From contig CAZCVI010000117.1 of the NCBI GenBank assembly GCA_964502145.1, forward strand, positions 1 through 18,229: 18,229 nt of DNA, given 5' to 3'. The notes beneath the pieces were generated by a model. The model searched no databases. It was given only the letters and a program-made list of their open reading frames with translations, and had not been told where the DNA came from. The translations under genes were made by a program, and so were the position numbers. Source of the stretch: CAZCVI01 sp964502145. GTDB lineage: Bacteria > Acidobacteriota > Aminicenantia > UBA2199. Shown here piece by piece: positions 8,853 through 16,238 of this stretch (position 1 is the stretch's first letter; every line of letters begins with the position of its first letter).

Positions 8853-8946
8853 ATGGATTTTCTGGACTAAATGGACGACGTGGACAAAGTACTCGATTTG
8901 GACTTAAAACAAACGTTTTTTTGTCCACTTTGTCCATTTTGTCCAT
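8853..8946. repeat. Period-9 palindrome after the RND operon (possible terminator)
   Basis: Four in-phase 9-bp units (ATGGATTTT, CTGGACTAA, ATGGACGAC, GTGGACAAA; 8853-8888) face three complementary units (TTTGTCCAC, TTTGTCCAT, TTTGTCCAT; 8920-8946). Arms 8871-8888 and 8920-8937 pair at 16 of 18 positions around a 31-nt loop. It starts 17 bp after the permease stop, so it could end the operon transcript, though no U-run follows. It shares the 9-bp architecture, but not the terminal repeats, of the MITE-like elements. Confidence 0.8.
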
Positions 8947-8993
8947 AACGATTTCAAGAATTTGGTGGTGAGTCCAAGACACATAAAAAATCC

Positions 8994-9022
8994 TTGACAT
9001 TCCCTGCTGATTCCTCTATAAT
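8994..9022 (+). promoter_or_regulatory. Consensus sigma70-type promoter for the M64 peptidase
   Basis: TTGACA (8994-8999), a 17-bp spacer and TATAAT (9017-9022) match both hexamers exactly. Transcription should begin near 9029, about 105 nt before the peptidase ATG, leaving room for the small leader ORF. Confidence 0.85.
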
Positions 9023-9057
9023 TTAGCATCTATAAGATGATAACTGGAGGTTTCTTC

Positions 9058-9144
9058 GTGTATAGATTATTAAAAATTAAATCATCGGATCAAGTCGGAT
9101 CAAATCAAAAAAAGATAGTAATAAGGAGAATCCTATGTCTATAA
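9058..9144 (+). CDS. Possible 28-codon leader ORF overlapping the peptidase start
   Basis: A GTG at 9058 follows GGAGG (9046-9050) at 7-nt spacing, a better ribosome site than many real genes have. It opens a 28-codon frame beginning MYRLLKIKSSDQVG and ending at TAA 9142-9144. The frame contains the peptidase AUG (9135) in another register, overlapping it by 10 nt, so ribosomes ending the leader would be placed over the peptidase start. The peptide is basic and Lys/Ile/Arg-rich, with no recognised family and no run of one amino acid typical of attenuator leaders. Translational coupling is inference. The strong RBS and overlap are what can be seen. Confidence 0.4.
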   Translation: MYRLLKIKSSDQVGSNQKKIVIRRILCL

Positions 9145-10595
9145 ATTTAAGTACTGTAAAAAAAGGAATTTTTAATGTGTGTACTTTCCTCGTGCTTGTT
9201 TTTTCAACCGGTTTCGCCGCTCCTGCTGTAACCAGTGACGTGGCGTTTGAAACCTATTTCCTCGATAAAACGATGCGGTTGGATTATTTTCACTCTGGCA
9301 ATATGAATGAAGAGCATGTGGCTATTGATCGTATTCTATCCGATGGCCCCTGGTCGGGCAGCAAAACCGAGTTGCTTGACGATTTGAAACTGGGCGACTA
9401 TTTCTTTGAAATCTTCGCGAACACAAACAATCTCCTCCTCTATTCGAGCGGTTTTGCAAATGTGTACGGTGAATGGGTCGAGACTCCTGAAGCTGAAAAA
9501 GAGTGGGGCACTTTTCATGAATCCCTACGTTTTCCCTGGCCCAAAGCGCCGGTTAAAGTGGTGCTTAGCAAACGTGATAAACAAAATCAATTCATTCCGA
9601 TCTGGTCTACCACGATAGACCCTAATGCACGTACTGTTAACCCGGCTGATATTCAACACGATGAAAAGGTATTTACTGTTTTGGAAAACGGACCGGCTGA
9701 AAAGAAACTGGATATTCTGGTCTTGGGTGATGGTTACACGCAGGCAGAAATGCCAAAATTCCATGGGGATGTGCAACGGGCGATTGATGCATTGTTCAGC
9801 ACTGAACCGTACCAATCGCGGAAAAAAGATTTTAACGTGCGTGCGATTGAAACACCTGCCACTGTTTCCGGTGTTAGCCGGCCCCATGCCGGTTTATTTA
9901 AACGGACGCCTTTATCGGTTCATTACAGTAGTTTTGATTCCGAGCGTTACGCCCTGACTTACGATAATCGTCGCATCCGCGACATTGCCTCGGCTGTACC
10001 CTATGAATTTACAGTTATTCTCATCAATGAACGTACCTATGGTGGCGGTGGCATATATAAACTTTATATGACGATGGCGGCAGACAATGCCTTTTATAAA
10101 TATCTGATTATCCATGAACTGGGTCACCACCTCGCCGCTCTGGCAGATGAATATTACACCTCGCCGGTCTCCTACCAAATGGATGAAACTGTCACAACTG
10201 AACCATGGGAAGCAAATATCACGGCACTCTTGGATAAAGAAAACCTGAAATGGAAAGACATGGTCACGCCAGGAACACCTATTCCAACTCCTTGGACTAA
10301 AGACGAATTCGATCCACACAGTTTTGCCGTCCAAAAAGAACGCGCACAGCTCAGAAGCAGCAACGCCCCGGAAGAACAAATGGAAGAACTTTTCCGCAAA
10401 CAACAGCTAGACGAAGACGCGGTCATTGCCAAATCAAAATACAACGGTCACGTGGGAGCCTTTGAAGGAGCGGGTTATATGGCCAAAGGTCTGTATCGTT
10501 CGGCTACCAATTGCATTATGTTCACGCGTACTCTCACGTTCTGCCCGGTGTGTCAAGGCGCCATCAATCGTGTCATTGATCAATATACGCATTAA
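9135..10595 (+). CDS. Secreted M64-family zinc metallopeptidase (IgA-peptidase-like)
   Basis: An exported metallopeptidase of 486 aa. The N-terminus has a Sec signal peptide: basic start, hydrophobic core FNVCTFLVLVFSTGF, probable cleavage after AA near residue 30. An N-terminal beta-rich domain is followed by the M64 catalytic domain from about residue 190 (LDILVLGDGYTQAEM). The zinc site is HELGH at 327-331, with the family's distal DEY at 338-340 (Asp338 as likely third ligand). Near the C-terminus Cys460 and the FCPVC motif are kept as in relatives. AAGGAG at 9123-9128 supports the ATG. M64 is named after clostridial IgA protease, but most members have unknown substrates, so IgA cleavage should not be assumed. 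The region at about 395-435 is Gln/Glu-rich and probably helical. Confidence 0.88.
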   Translation: MSINLSTVKKGIFNVCTFLVLVFSTGFAAPAVTSDVAFETYFLDKTMRLDYFHSGNMNEEHVAIDRILSDGPWSGSKTELLDDLKLGDYFFEIFANTNNLLLYSSGFANVYGEWVETPEAEKEWGTFHESLRFPWPKAPVKVVLSKRDKQNQFIPIWSTTIDPNARTVNPADIQHDEKVFTVLENGPAEKKLDILVLGDGYTQAEMPKFHGDVQRAIDALFSTEPYQSRKKDFNVRAIETPATVSGVSRPHAGLFKRTPLSVHYSSFDSERYALTYDNRRIRDIASAVPYEFTVILINERTYGGGGIYKLYMTMAADNAFYKYLIIHELGHHLAALADEYYTSPVSYQMDETVTTEPWEANITALLDKENLKWKDMVTPGTPIPTPWTKDEFDPHSFAVQKERAQLRSSNAPEEQMEELFRKQQLDEDAVIAKSKYNGHVGAFEGAGYMAKGLYRSATNCIMFTRTLTFCPVCQGAINRVIDQYTH

Positions 10596-10684
10596 AAAAT
10601 TGGTAAGAACTGACACCTGTCATACGGGTGCTTCTATAAAAAGATGAATACTATTATAAATAGAAATACAAAGGAGATAATGCT

Positions 10685-11755
10685 ATGACTGCTTCAATAA
10701 CAAAAAGACTTTCATTTCTTGATCGCTATCTCACCCTCTGGATTTTTGCGGCTATGGCCTTAGGAGTGCTGATTGGTTATGTAATTCCCGGCGCAGTCGC
10801 CGCGTTTAATGTTAATTTCAGCGTGGGCACTACCAACATCCCTATCGCCATTGGGTTAATTCTGATGATGTACCCCCCCTTGGCTAAAGTCAAATATGAA
10901 GAATTGGGCGATGTCTTTAAGAATTGGAAAGTACTTGGTCTTTCCCTGGTCCAGAACTGGATCATCGGCCCGATACTCATGTTTTTTCTGGCTATTCTCT
11001 TTCTCAAAGGGTATCCTGAATATATGATTGGTTTGATTATGATCGGACTGGCCCGTTGTATTGCCATGGTCATCGTGTGGAACGATCTCGCTAAAGGCGA
11101 TACCGAATACGCTGCCGGGCTGGTCGCTTTTAACAGTATCTTTCAGGTGCTCTTTTTCAGCGTCTACGCATGGTTCTTTATTACTATTCTACCGCCCTTC
11201 TTTGGCCTCAAAGGTAGTATTGTCAACATCACTATCGGGGAAATCGCCAAAAGCGTGTTTATTTATCTGGGTATTCCTTTTCTGGCAGGCATCATTACCC
11301 GTTTTACCCTCATCAAATGGAAAAATAAAGAATGGTATCAAACCAAATTCATTCCCAAGATCAGTCCTATCACCCTGATTGCCTTGCTTTTTACCATTGT
11401 GGTCATGTTCAGCTTGAAAGGCGAATATATTGTCAAAATCCCACTTGATGTCGTGCGTATTGCCATTCCCTTGCTGATCTATTTTGTAGTCATGTTTCTG
11501 GTCAGCTTTTTCATGAGTAAAAAACTGGGCACCGGTTATCCTGTTTCTGCCACTCTTTCTTTTACCGCTGCCAGTAATAATTTTGAACTGGCTATCGCGG
11601 TGGCTGTGGCTGTGTTTGGGATCAATTCTGGTGTAGCGTTTGCAGCAGTTATCGGACCCCTGGTGGAAGTGCCGGTGATGATTGGATTGGTAAACGTCTC
11701 GTTGTGGTTTAAAAAGAATTATTTTCCCCTGGAAAAAACAACGGGGCACGTTTAA
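10685..11755 (+). CDS. acr3: ACR3-family arsenite efflux transporter
   Basis: An inner-membrane exporter of arsenite of the ACR3 (BART) family, 356 aa with about ten membrane segments. Diagnostic parts are the N-terminal SFLDRYLTLWIFAAMALGV, the segment GLARCIAMVIVWNDLAKGD with the conserved Cys125 that binds arsenite in characterised members, and the later FTAASNNFELAIAVAVAVFG. AAGGAG (10671-10676) is placed 8 nt before the ATG. It begins 89 bp after the peptidase stop. It could be read from the peptidase promoter or from a weak promoter in the gap, where no convincing -35/-10 pair is visible. No arsR, arsC or arsM lies nearby, so arsenic-dependent control is not shown. Confidence 0.93.
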   Translation: MTASITKRLSFLDRYLTLWIFAAMALGVLIGYVIPGAVAAFNVNFSVGTTNIPIAIGLILMMYPPLAKVKYEELGDVFKNWKVLGLSLVQNWIIGPILMFFLAILFLKGYPEYMIGLIMIGLARCIAMVIVWNDLAKGDTEYAAGLVAFNSIFQVLFFSVYAWFFITILPPFFGLKGSIVNITIGEIAKSVFIYLGIPFLAGIITRFTLIKWKNKEWYQTKFIPKISPITLIALLFTIVVMFSLKGEYIVKIPLDVVRIAIPLLIYFVVMFLVSFFMSKKLGTGYPVSATLSFTAASNNFELAIAVAVAVFGINSGVAFAAVIGPLVEVPVMIGLVNVSLWFKKNYFPLEKTTGHV

Positions 11756-11779
11756 TTAAGTATAATTCATGTTTATTCG

Positions 11780-11798
11780 TTACCCACGATATGGGTAA
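11780..11798. other. Short hairpin after the ACR3 gene
   Basis: TTACCCA (11780-11786) and TGGGTAA (11792-11798) form a perfect 7-bp stem with a 5-nt loop, 25 bp after the ACR3 stop. It lies next to the stronger hairpin at 11801. Confidence 0.45.
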
Positions 11799-11800
11799 AA

Positions 11801-11830
11801 GTTGTGAGCCGCAATCAAGCGGCTCACAAC
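11801..11830. terminator. Perfect 12-bp hairpin between convergent genes
   Basis: GTTGTGAGCCGC (11801-11812) and GCGGCTCACAAC (11819-11830) are perfectly complementary around a 6-nt loop. It sits between the 3' ends of the ACR3 and catalase genes. Read on the minus strand the stem is followed by TTTTACCC, a modest U-tract, so it fits best as the catalase terminator. It may also stop ACR3 transcripts. Confidence 0.75.
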
Positions 11831-11864
11831 CGCGAATATTGACATGCTGAACCTTAGAAATATA

Positions 11865-13376
11865 TTACGCCTTGGTTGCTATAACTCGATCTTCTTGTGA
11901 TAAAGCAGCCAGGTGTTTCACTTCTTCTATATTCAAACCCAGTCCGGTCGCCACACGGCTGCCGTACTCTGTATCCGCTTTATAAAACAGGGCTGTTTGT
12001 CGGAATTGGATTCGTTTCTGGGCATTACCCAGGTGAGCCACGATGTTTCCTACCAGATGTTCCCTGTCCATGTCTGTCATCACTTTTCGATAAAGATTAC
12101 CTGCTTGGACAAAGTCCAGATCCGAAAGAGTATACTGATGTCGGGCGGCCATTCCGGTGATATCTACTGGGGGAACATTGGCCAACGGGTCGGGTGTCGG
12201 ACCGCCAAAACTATTCGGATAATAATTGGGACCGCCGCCGCCATTGGTATCTGTGCGCATGTAACTATCGCGCTGAAAATTGTTTTCCGGGGAAAATTTG
12301 GGGGCATTCACTGGTATCAAGTGGTAATTGGCACCCAAACGGTGGCGTTGTGTATCGTGGTAACTGAAGAGACGGCCTTGCAGTAATTTATCGGGTGAAG
12401 GACCGATGCCCGGTACAAAATTACCCGGTGAAAAAGCCGCTTGTTCGACTTCCGCGAAATAGTTTACCGGGTTGCGATTCAGTACCAACATGCCCAGTGG
12501 TTGCAGTGGTGCATCGCTATGGGCCCAGACCTTGGTGATATCGAAGGAATCAAATTTGTATTTCGCCACTTGGTCCGGAGTCATGATTTGGACAGATACT
12601 TTCCAGGTAGGGAATTCACCCTGTGCGATACTATCATACAAATCCGCCGTCGCGTGGTCTGGATTCTCACCGGCCAGACGTGTCGCTTCTTGTCGCGTTA
12701 GATTTTTCGCTCCTTGTTGTGTTTTAAAATGAAGTTTAACCCAAACATAGTCTCCGTTGGCATTATACCACATATACGTATGTCCCGAATACCCGTTCAT
12801 ATGCCGGTAATTTTGAGGTGTGCCGCGATCGGAAAAAAGAATGGTGACTTGGTGGATGGATTCGGGTGTTAGAGACAGGAAATCCCAAAACATATCGGGA
12901 TTTTTGGTATTTGTAGCGGGGTGACGTTTTTGAGTATGGATGAAATCGGGGAACTTCAAGGGGTCGCGGATAAAAAATACGGGGGTATTATTGCCCACCA
13001 TATCGTAGTTTCCTTCTTCGGTATAAAATTTTACGGCGAAACCGCGTGGGTCGCGTTCTGAATCGGCGGAGCCTTTCTCGCCGCCCACGGTAGAGAAGCG
13101 TGTAAAGACATCGGTGCGTTTGCCTACCAGGGAGAGAAACTTGGCGCGGGTGTAGCGGGTTAAGTCGTGGGTGACTTCGAAATAGCCAAAGGCACCCGCG
13201 CCTTTGGCATGAACGACCCGTTCGGGGATTCGTTCGCGATCGAAATGAGCCAGTTTATCCAGTAGATGGATATCTTGGATTAGAGCTGGGCCTTGTTTTC
13301 CTGCGGTCATACTGTTTATATCGTCTGAGACTGGCATGCCAGCAGTAGTGGTAAGCGTGTTTCTTGTTACAGCCAT
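11865..13376 (-). CDS. katA: Monofunctional heme catalase
   Basis: It converts hydrogen peroxide to water and oxygen. At 503 aa it belongs to the small-subunit catalases. The catalytic histidine is His56 in ERVVHAKGAGAFGYFEVT. The distal asparagine lies in MVGNNTPVFFIRDP (about 129-130), and the proximal heme-ligand tyrosine is Tyr339 in RLFSYHDTQRHRLG. The C-terminus extends beyond the core with a helical region (FVQAGNLYRKVM onward). No signal peptide is seen, so it is cytoplasmic. The start has AGGAGG (13388-13383, minus strand) 6 nt before the ATG and a good promoter. It is convergent with the arsenite exporter. No peroxide-sensor binding site was recognised with confidence. Confidence 0.97.
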   Translation of the reverse strand: MAVTRNTLTTTAGMPVSDDINSMTAGKQGPALIQDIHLLDKLAHFDRERIPERVVHAKGAGAFGYFEVTHDLTRYTRAKFLSLVGKRTDVFTRFSTVGGEKGSADSERDPRGFAVKFYTEEGNYDMVGNNTPVFFIRDPLKFPDFIHTQKRHPATNTKNPDMFWDFLSLTPESIHQVTILFSDRGTPQNYRHMNGYSGHTYMWYNANGDYVWVKLHFKTQQGAKNLTRQEATRLAGENPDHATADLYDSIAQGEFPTWKVSVQIMTPDQVAKYKFDSFDITKVWAHSDAPLQPLGMLVLNRNPVNYFAEVEQAAFSPGNFVPGIGPSPDKLLQGRLFSYHDTQRHRLGANYHLIPVNAPKFSPENNFQRDSYMRTDTNGGGGPNYYPNSFGGPTPDPLANVPPVDITGMAARHQYTLSDLDFVQAGNLYRKVMTDMDREHLVGNIVAHLGNAQKRIQFRQTALFYKADTEYGSRVATGLGLNIEEVKHLAALSQEDRVIATKA

Positions 13377-13415
13377 TTTAAACCTCCTAATTAAATAGTG
13401 ATTGAATTTTAACCT

Positions 13416-13444
13416 ATTGTATATCTATTAGAAAAGATTGTCAA
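13416..13444 (-). promoter_or_regulatory. Promoter of the catalase gene
   Basis: On the minus strand TTGACA (13444-13439), a 17-bp spacer and TACAAT (13421-13416) precede the catalase ATG by about 40 bp. AGGAGG follows at 13388-13383. The arrangement is near consensus. Confidence 0.82.
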
Positions 13445-13519
13445 GTAAAAAAGCAGTTTCTATTTAGTTTTCTTCCTATAGGTATCTATGAGTTTCTAAT
13501 CGGTTTCGAGGAGATTTTT

Positions 13520-13750
13520 TTGGCACCAGGTCGATTACATTATACTCATGTGGCCGATATGAGTGTCAGCTATCATTCTGGATTAAAACCTCATTGGGAT
13601 AGGAAGCCATCAATGGGTTATGGGGTACATCTCTTCCCTGCCATTGATTTATGGCTTAATTATGCTTTCATCTCTGTAAAAAAGCTCTGCAACCTGTGGT
13701 TTTTATCTTTACGATGCTTTCTTCCGGGTTACGATGTCTCAATGTTCTGA
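13520..13750 (+). CDS. Weakly supported small ORF, possible gene remnant
   Basis: A TTG-started frame of 76 codons follows GAGGAGA (13508-13514), an adequate ribosome site. The first 50 residues (for example HSGLKPHWDRKPSMGYGVHL and LWLNYAFISVKK) read like ordinary protein, perhaps a fragment of a beta-barrel or secreted protein. The last part runs into the start of the 21-bp repeat array. No family is recognised. The TTG start, short length and repeat-derived end make it more likely a remnant or a chance frame than an intact gene. Confidence 0.2.
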   Translation: MAPGRLHYTHVADMSVSYHSGLKPHWDRKPSMGYGVHLFPAIDLWLNYAFISVKKLCNLWFLSLRCFLPGYDVSMF

Positions 13751-14113
13751 TGCACTCTGTCATTTTTGGAGTGGAACAAGTCATTTTCATGGTGCAACGT
13801 CTCAATGTAGCGATGCAACGTCTCAATGTAGCGATGCAATGTCTCAATGTAGCGGTGCAATGTCTAAATGCAGCGATGCAATGTCTAAATGCAGCGATGC
13901 AATGTCTCAATGTAGTGGTGCAATGTCTAAATGCAGCGATGCAATGTCTCAATGCAGCGATGCAATGTCTCAATGCAGCGATGCAATTTCTAATTGCAGT
14001 GGTACAATTTCTAATTGCAGTGGTACAATTTCTAATTGCAGTGGTACAATTTCTAATTGCAGTGGTAAAGTGTCTCAATGCAGTGCTGCAATATCTAAAT
14101 GCAGTGGTACAAT
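13736..14113. repeat. 21-bp tandem repeat array (right array), 18 in-phase units
   Basis: Eighteen contiguous 21-bp units fill the stretch exactly with no indel. The first three (13736-13798) are degenerate. Nine of GTCTCAATGCAGCGATGCAAT type follow (13799-13987), with C/A, T/C, A/G and terminal T/C variants. Four of TTCTAATTGCAGTGGTACAA type come next (13988-14071), and two mixed units close the array. Most units hold an imperfect dyad, close to ATTGCA-N4-TGCAAT. It abuts tail copy B. Long frames are open across it because one unit lacks stops in those frames; this is not evidence of coding. Confidence 0.95.
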
Positions 14114-14350
14114 CTTAACTTTCACTACTGAAACGTGTCATTTCCATCCTTAAGTGTCTCATTGCAGTGGGAATATGTCAGAGTTCACCTTTACTTTGCT
14201 TTAAAAAATTCTGAACTGTTTCCCGATGAACCCGAATTGTGTGTTTGCAAAGATTAAGCGGCTGGGTTATTTTTGAATGCGACAAGGATGTCGCGTCTAC
14301 TATGGCCCAAAATTGGGAAACGGATTGAAATCAGAAACGTTTTGCCATTA
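14105..14350 (+). repeat. Dispersed repeat, tail copy B
   Basis: This is the counterpart of 129-370 in the same orientation, again directly right of a 21-bp array. The most similar blocks are 14105-14152, 14199-14235 and 14276-14300. The GCGAC/GTCGC hairpin (14279-14294) is conserved with a loop one base longer. The remaining 14351-14484 shows no gene I can support. Confidence 0.85.
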
Positions 14351-14484
14351 GAGATTAATAAAATGAATGGTAGAGACGTCGTGTGGCCAGGATTCTCCGC
14401 CAAATTAAGGAAAAAAAACGTTCACCATGAAGTTAAATCGGAGATATTTCTTGAGTGGCTTTGTCAAAGGCAGTGATGAACTCT

Positions 14485-14775
14485 TTAAAATAGGGACAAT
14501 TCAGTAATAGAGTCCAACTGCTTAAACCACTTGAACACTTTTTCCTTTTTGTGAATCTCAGTTTCCAATCCATCCAGATCCCTGGTAATAATGATGAGGA
14601 AATAGTGCTGATTTTTTAACTCGATATTAACTAACCGCTGTGTTTTGGCTGAATTCAGTTGATCTCCCCTGATTTGTTTTAGAATCGGTACAAATTGAAA
14701 CGAGTATTTTTGTGACAAGAGGTTCTTAATCGCGTTTGTATCGTAAGGGTCCTCGCCGATGATGCCAATTTTCAT
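14485..14775 (-). CDS. Short TOPRIM-like protein, probably truncated at the C-terminus
   Basis: A 96-aa product starting 9 bp after the ATPase stop and presumably co-transcribed with it. The N-terminus IGIIGEDPYDTNAIKNLL and the strand IIITRDLDG provide a Gly-Glu (residues 7-8) and an Asp-x-Asp (66-68), the pattern of the TOPRIM metal site. Small TOPRIM-like partners encoded next to AAA ATPases are known to continue well beyond the KWFKQLDS-type helix. Here the frame stops about a dozen residues later. Its last codons overlap an AGGGACAATTCA (14492-14503) identical to part of the left-array unit, so the gene may have been cut off by a repeat-linked rearrangement. The family call is from motif recall and is moderate. 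No good RBS is visible. Confidence 0.6.
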   Translation of the reverse strand: MKIGIIGEDPYDTNAIKNLLSQKYSFQFVPILKQIRGDQLNSAKTQRLVNIELKNQHYFLIIITRDLDGLETEIHKKEKVFKWFKQLDSITELSLF

Positions 14776-14784
14776 GTTTGCTTG

Positions 14785-16011
14785 TCACTGCTCCAGGTCT
14801 GAAAATCGCCAGTAATCGCTTAAATAGGCTTCTTCTTCCATGTAAAGTGTTGCTTTCTCCCGCTCTTTTGCGGTAAGGTGTCTTAATTTTGTTCCGTTGC
14901 TGGATAAGCGGGCAATGGTTATCTTTCCCAATTGATCTCTGCGTAATATGTCCAAGACCTGCGGGGCATGGGTGGTGATAATAAGCTGGTGCGAAAGAGA
15001 TGATTCTTGTAAAAAGAGCAATAGTCCATCCAATTGCCTGGGATGCAAGCCCAGTTCTGGTTCCTCAATCAAGATAATCTTTCCGGCTTGACCATCAATA
15101 GCAGTGAATTGGTTGTCCCTGAAATAAAAAAGCGCGGGAAAAGCAACCTCTGAAACAATATAAAATAGCCGCCGTGTACCATCGGATAAATGCGCGAAGG
15201 GAAGCCATTGCGAGCCCACTTTAAAATCCAGAAATAAATTGGAGACGGTGAATTCCCCTTTTACTTTGTCAAACACCACATTGTATGTTTTGTTGAAACG
15301 AATACCTTTGATATCGGTATATTTTTTTAAAGCCGATTCCAAAGACTTTATTTTTTTTTCCGTTTCCGTAATGAGTGATTCCATTTCCTTTTTGCCAGGA
15401 AGCTTTGTATCGCCATAAATTTCCAGACCCTTATACAAGATAAAATTAAATACATTCTCCAAGCAAAAGGAGCCTTCCCCTGCTGTTTTCAGACCCGCAT
15501 AATCTTCTAACACTCCTGTCCGGTTAATCTTAAAAGAAAACGGGGTGTTTACCATGGGATAACTGCTGGGTAAGCCATGGGCGATAAAAATGGTTGAATA
15601 AAGAAGTCCTTCCAGGTTTAAAAAATTGAAAAAATCTTTTTGGCTCTCAAAAAGCTGTTCCGAATCGCTCGCTTGGTTGACAGAAAAAGTAACTGGATTG
15701 GCTTGAATGGTGGGGGAACCATTCATGATCGTGCTCCTGATATTACTTTTGATATTGATGCAAATTTCCTTTTGGTCGGGCATAGAGAAGAGAAGAGTGG
15801 CATAAAGATGGGAGAAGAGAGATATTTTAAAATCAATGGCTGTTTTTAAATAGAGGAGAAAATTGGATTTGCCCACGCCATTTTTGCCGATGATAATGTT
15901 GAGCCCCGGTTCAAAATCCATCTGCGTATCTTGAATGGTGCGGTAGCCTTGCAGTCTGACCTGCTTCAAATAAAGCGCCCTAGCGTGTTGGTTTTTGGTT
16001 TTTAAACTCAT
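14785..16011 (-). CDS. AAA ATPase (OLD/AAA_15-like, SMC-type P-loop)
   Basis: A cytoplasmic 408-aa ATPase of the kind seen in defence and DNA-end-processing systems. The Walker A motif GKNGVGKS is at 42-49. A helical charged insert lies at about 205-235. The ABC-like signature LSDGTRR is at 275-281, Walker B IILIEEPE at 312-319, and the H-loop TTHAPQ at 346-351. There is no fused TOPRIM or nuclease domain, unlike GajA or OLD; the adjacent short gene may supply it. ATG 16011 lies only about 12 nt from a strong -10 box with no Shine-Dalgarno, so the message may be almost leaderless. A role in phage or plasmid defence is inferred from the family and pairing, not shown. Confidence 0.88.
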   Translation of the reverse strand: MSLKTKNQHARALYLKQVRLQGYRTIQDTQMDFEPGLNIIIGKNGVGKSNFLLYLKTAIDFKISLFSHLYATLLFSMPDQKEICINIKSNIRSTIMNGSPTIQANPVTFSVNQASDSEQLFESQKDFFNFLNLEGLLYSTIFIAHGLPSSYPMVNTPFSFKINRTGVLEDYAGLKTAGEGSFCLENVFNFILYKGLEIYGDTKLPGKKEMESLITETEKKIKSLESALKKYTDIKGIRFNKTYNVVFDKVKGEFTVSNLFLDFKVGSQWLPFAHLSDGTRRLFYIVSEVAFPALFYFRDNQFTAIDGQAGKIILIEEPELGLHPRQLDGLLLFLQESSLSHQLIITTHAPQVLDILRRDQLGKITIARLSSNGTKLRHLTAKEREKATLYMEEEAYLSDYWRFSDLEQ

Positions 16012-16022
16012 AGTCAGAAATG

Positions 16023-16052
16023 ATTATAGACCATTTATATATTTATTGTCAA
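16023..16052 (-). promoter_or_regulatory. Consensus promoter of the ATPase gene
   Basis: On the minus strand TTGACA (16052-16047), an 18-bp spacer and TATAAT (16028-16023) are perfect hexamers. The expected transcription start is about 5 nt before the ATG at 16011, implying an extremely short leader. Confidence 0.82.
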
Positions 16053-16065
16053 TAAAGGGGGTATT

Positions 16066-16191
16066 CCCTAAATCCACCGCCGAGTTAATGGGAGTTATGG
16101 GAAGAATGGGAATTATGGGACAAACAGAAGTATTCCCATAACTCCCACGTGCTTTTACGATACTTTCAAAGAACTGGCGGTGAATTTAGGG
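16066..16191. mobile_element. MITE-like palindromic element, copy 2
   Basis: Terminal inverted repeats CCCTAAATCCACCGCC (16066-16081) and GGCGGTGAATTTAGGG (16176-16191) pair at 15 of 16 positions. Inside, TGGGAGTTATGGGAA (16089-16103) pairs perfectly with 16133-16147, and the left arm is four 9-bp units ATGGGANNN. Copy 1 at 456-615 shares the ends, the 9-bp units and the AAAGAACTGGCG shoulder. No obvious target duplication is seen. It sits between the divergent ATPase and effector promoters. Confidence 0.8.
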
Positions 16192-16204
16192 CGGCATCTT
16201 TACC

Positions 16205-16232
16205 TTGATAATTTTTATGAATATGATATAAT
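16205..16232 (+). promoter_or_regulatory. Promoter of the DUF4157 effector gene
   Basis: TTGATA (16205-16210), a 16-bp spacer and a TGA-extended TATAAT (16227-16232) form a strong promoter. The start is expected near 16239, giving a leader of about 110 nt. Confidence 0.78.
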
Positions 16233-16238
16233 GCAAAC

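Noticed and set aside
10606..10635. Hairpin or operator upstream of the arsenite exporter (CACC...GGTG)
   Set aside because: The stem is only four pairs, with no U-tract and no recognisable ArsR site.
13736..14113. CRISPR array
   Set aside because: Units are contiguous with no unique spacers, the unit is 21 bp, and no cas gene is present.
13696..14153. Heptapeptide-repeat proteins (SQCSDAM, QCLNAAM and the reverse-strand RHCIAAL types) in three overlapping frames
   Set aside because: A 21-bp unit lacking stops in a frame stays open for the whole array, so long frames appear on both strands automatically. None has a convincing ribosome site, and the equivalent left array has no matching protein.
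14273..14476. 67-codon plus-strand frame
   Set aside because: It begins at TTG without an RBS inside tail copy B. The corresponding region of copy A has a one-base indel that breaks the frame.
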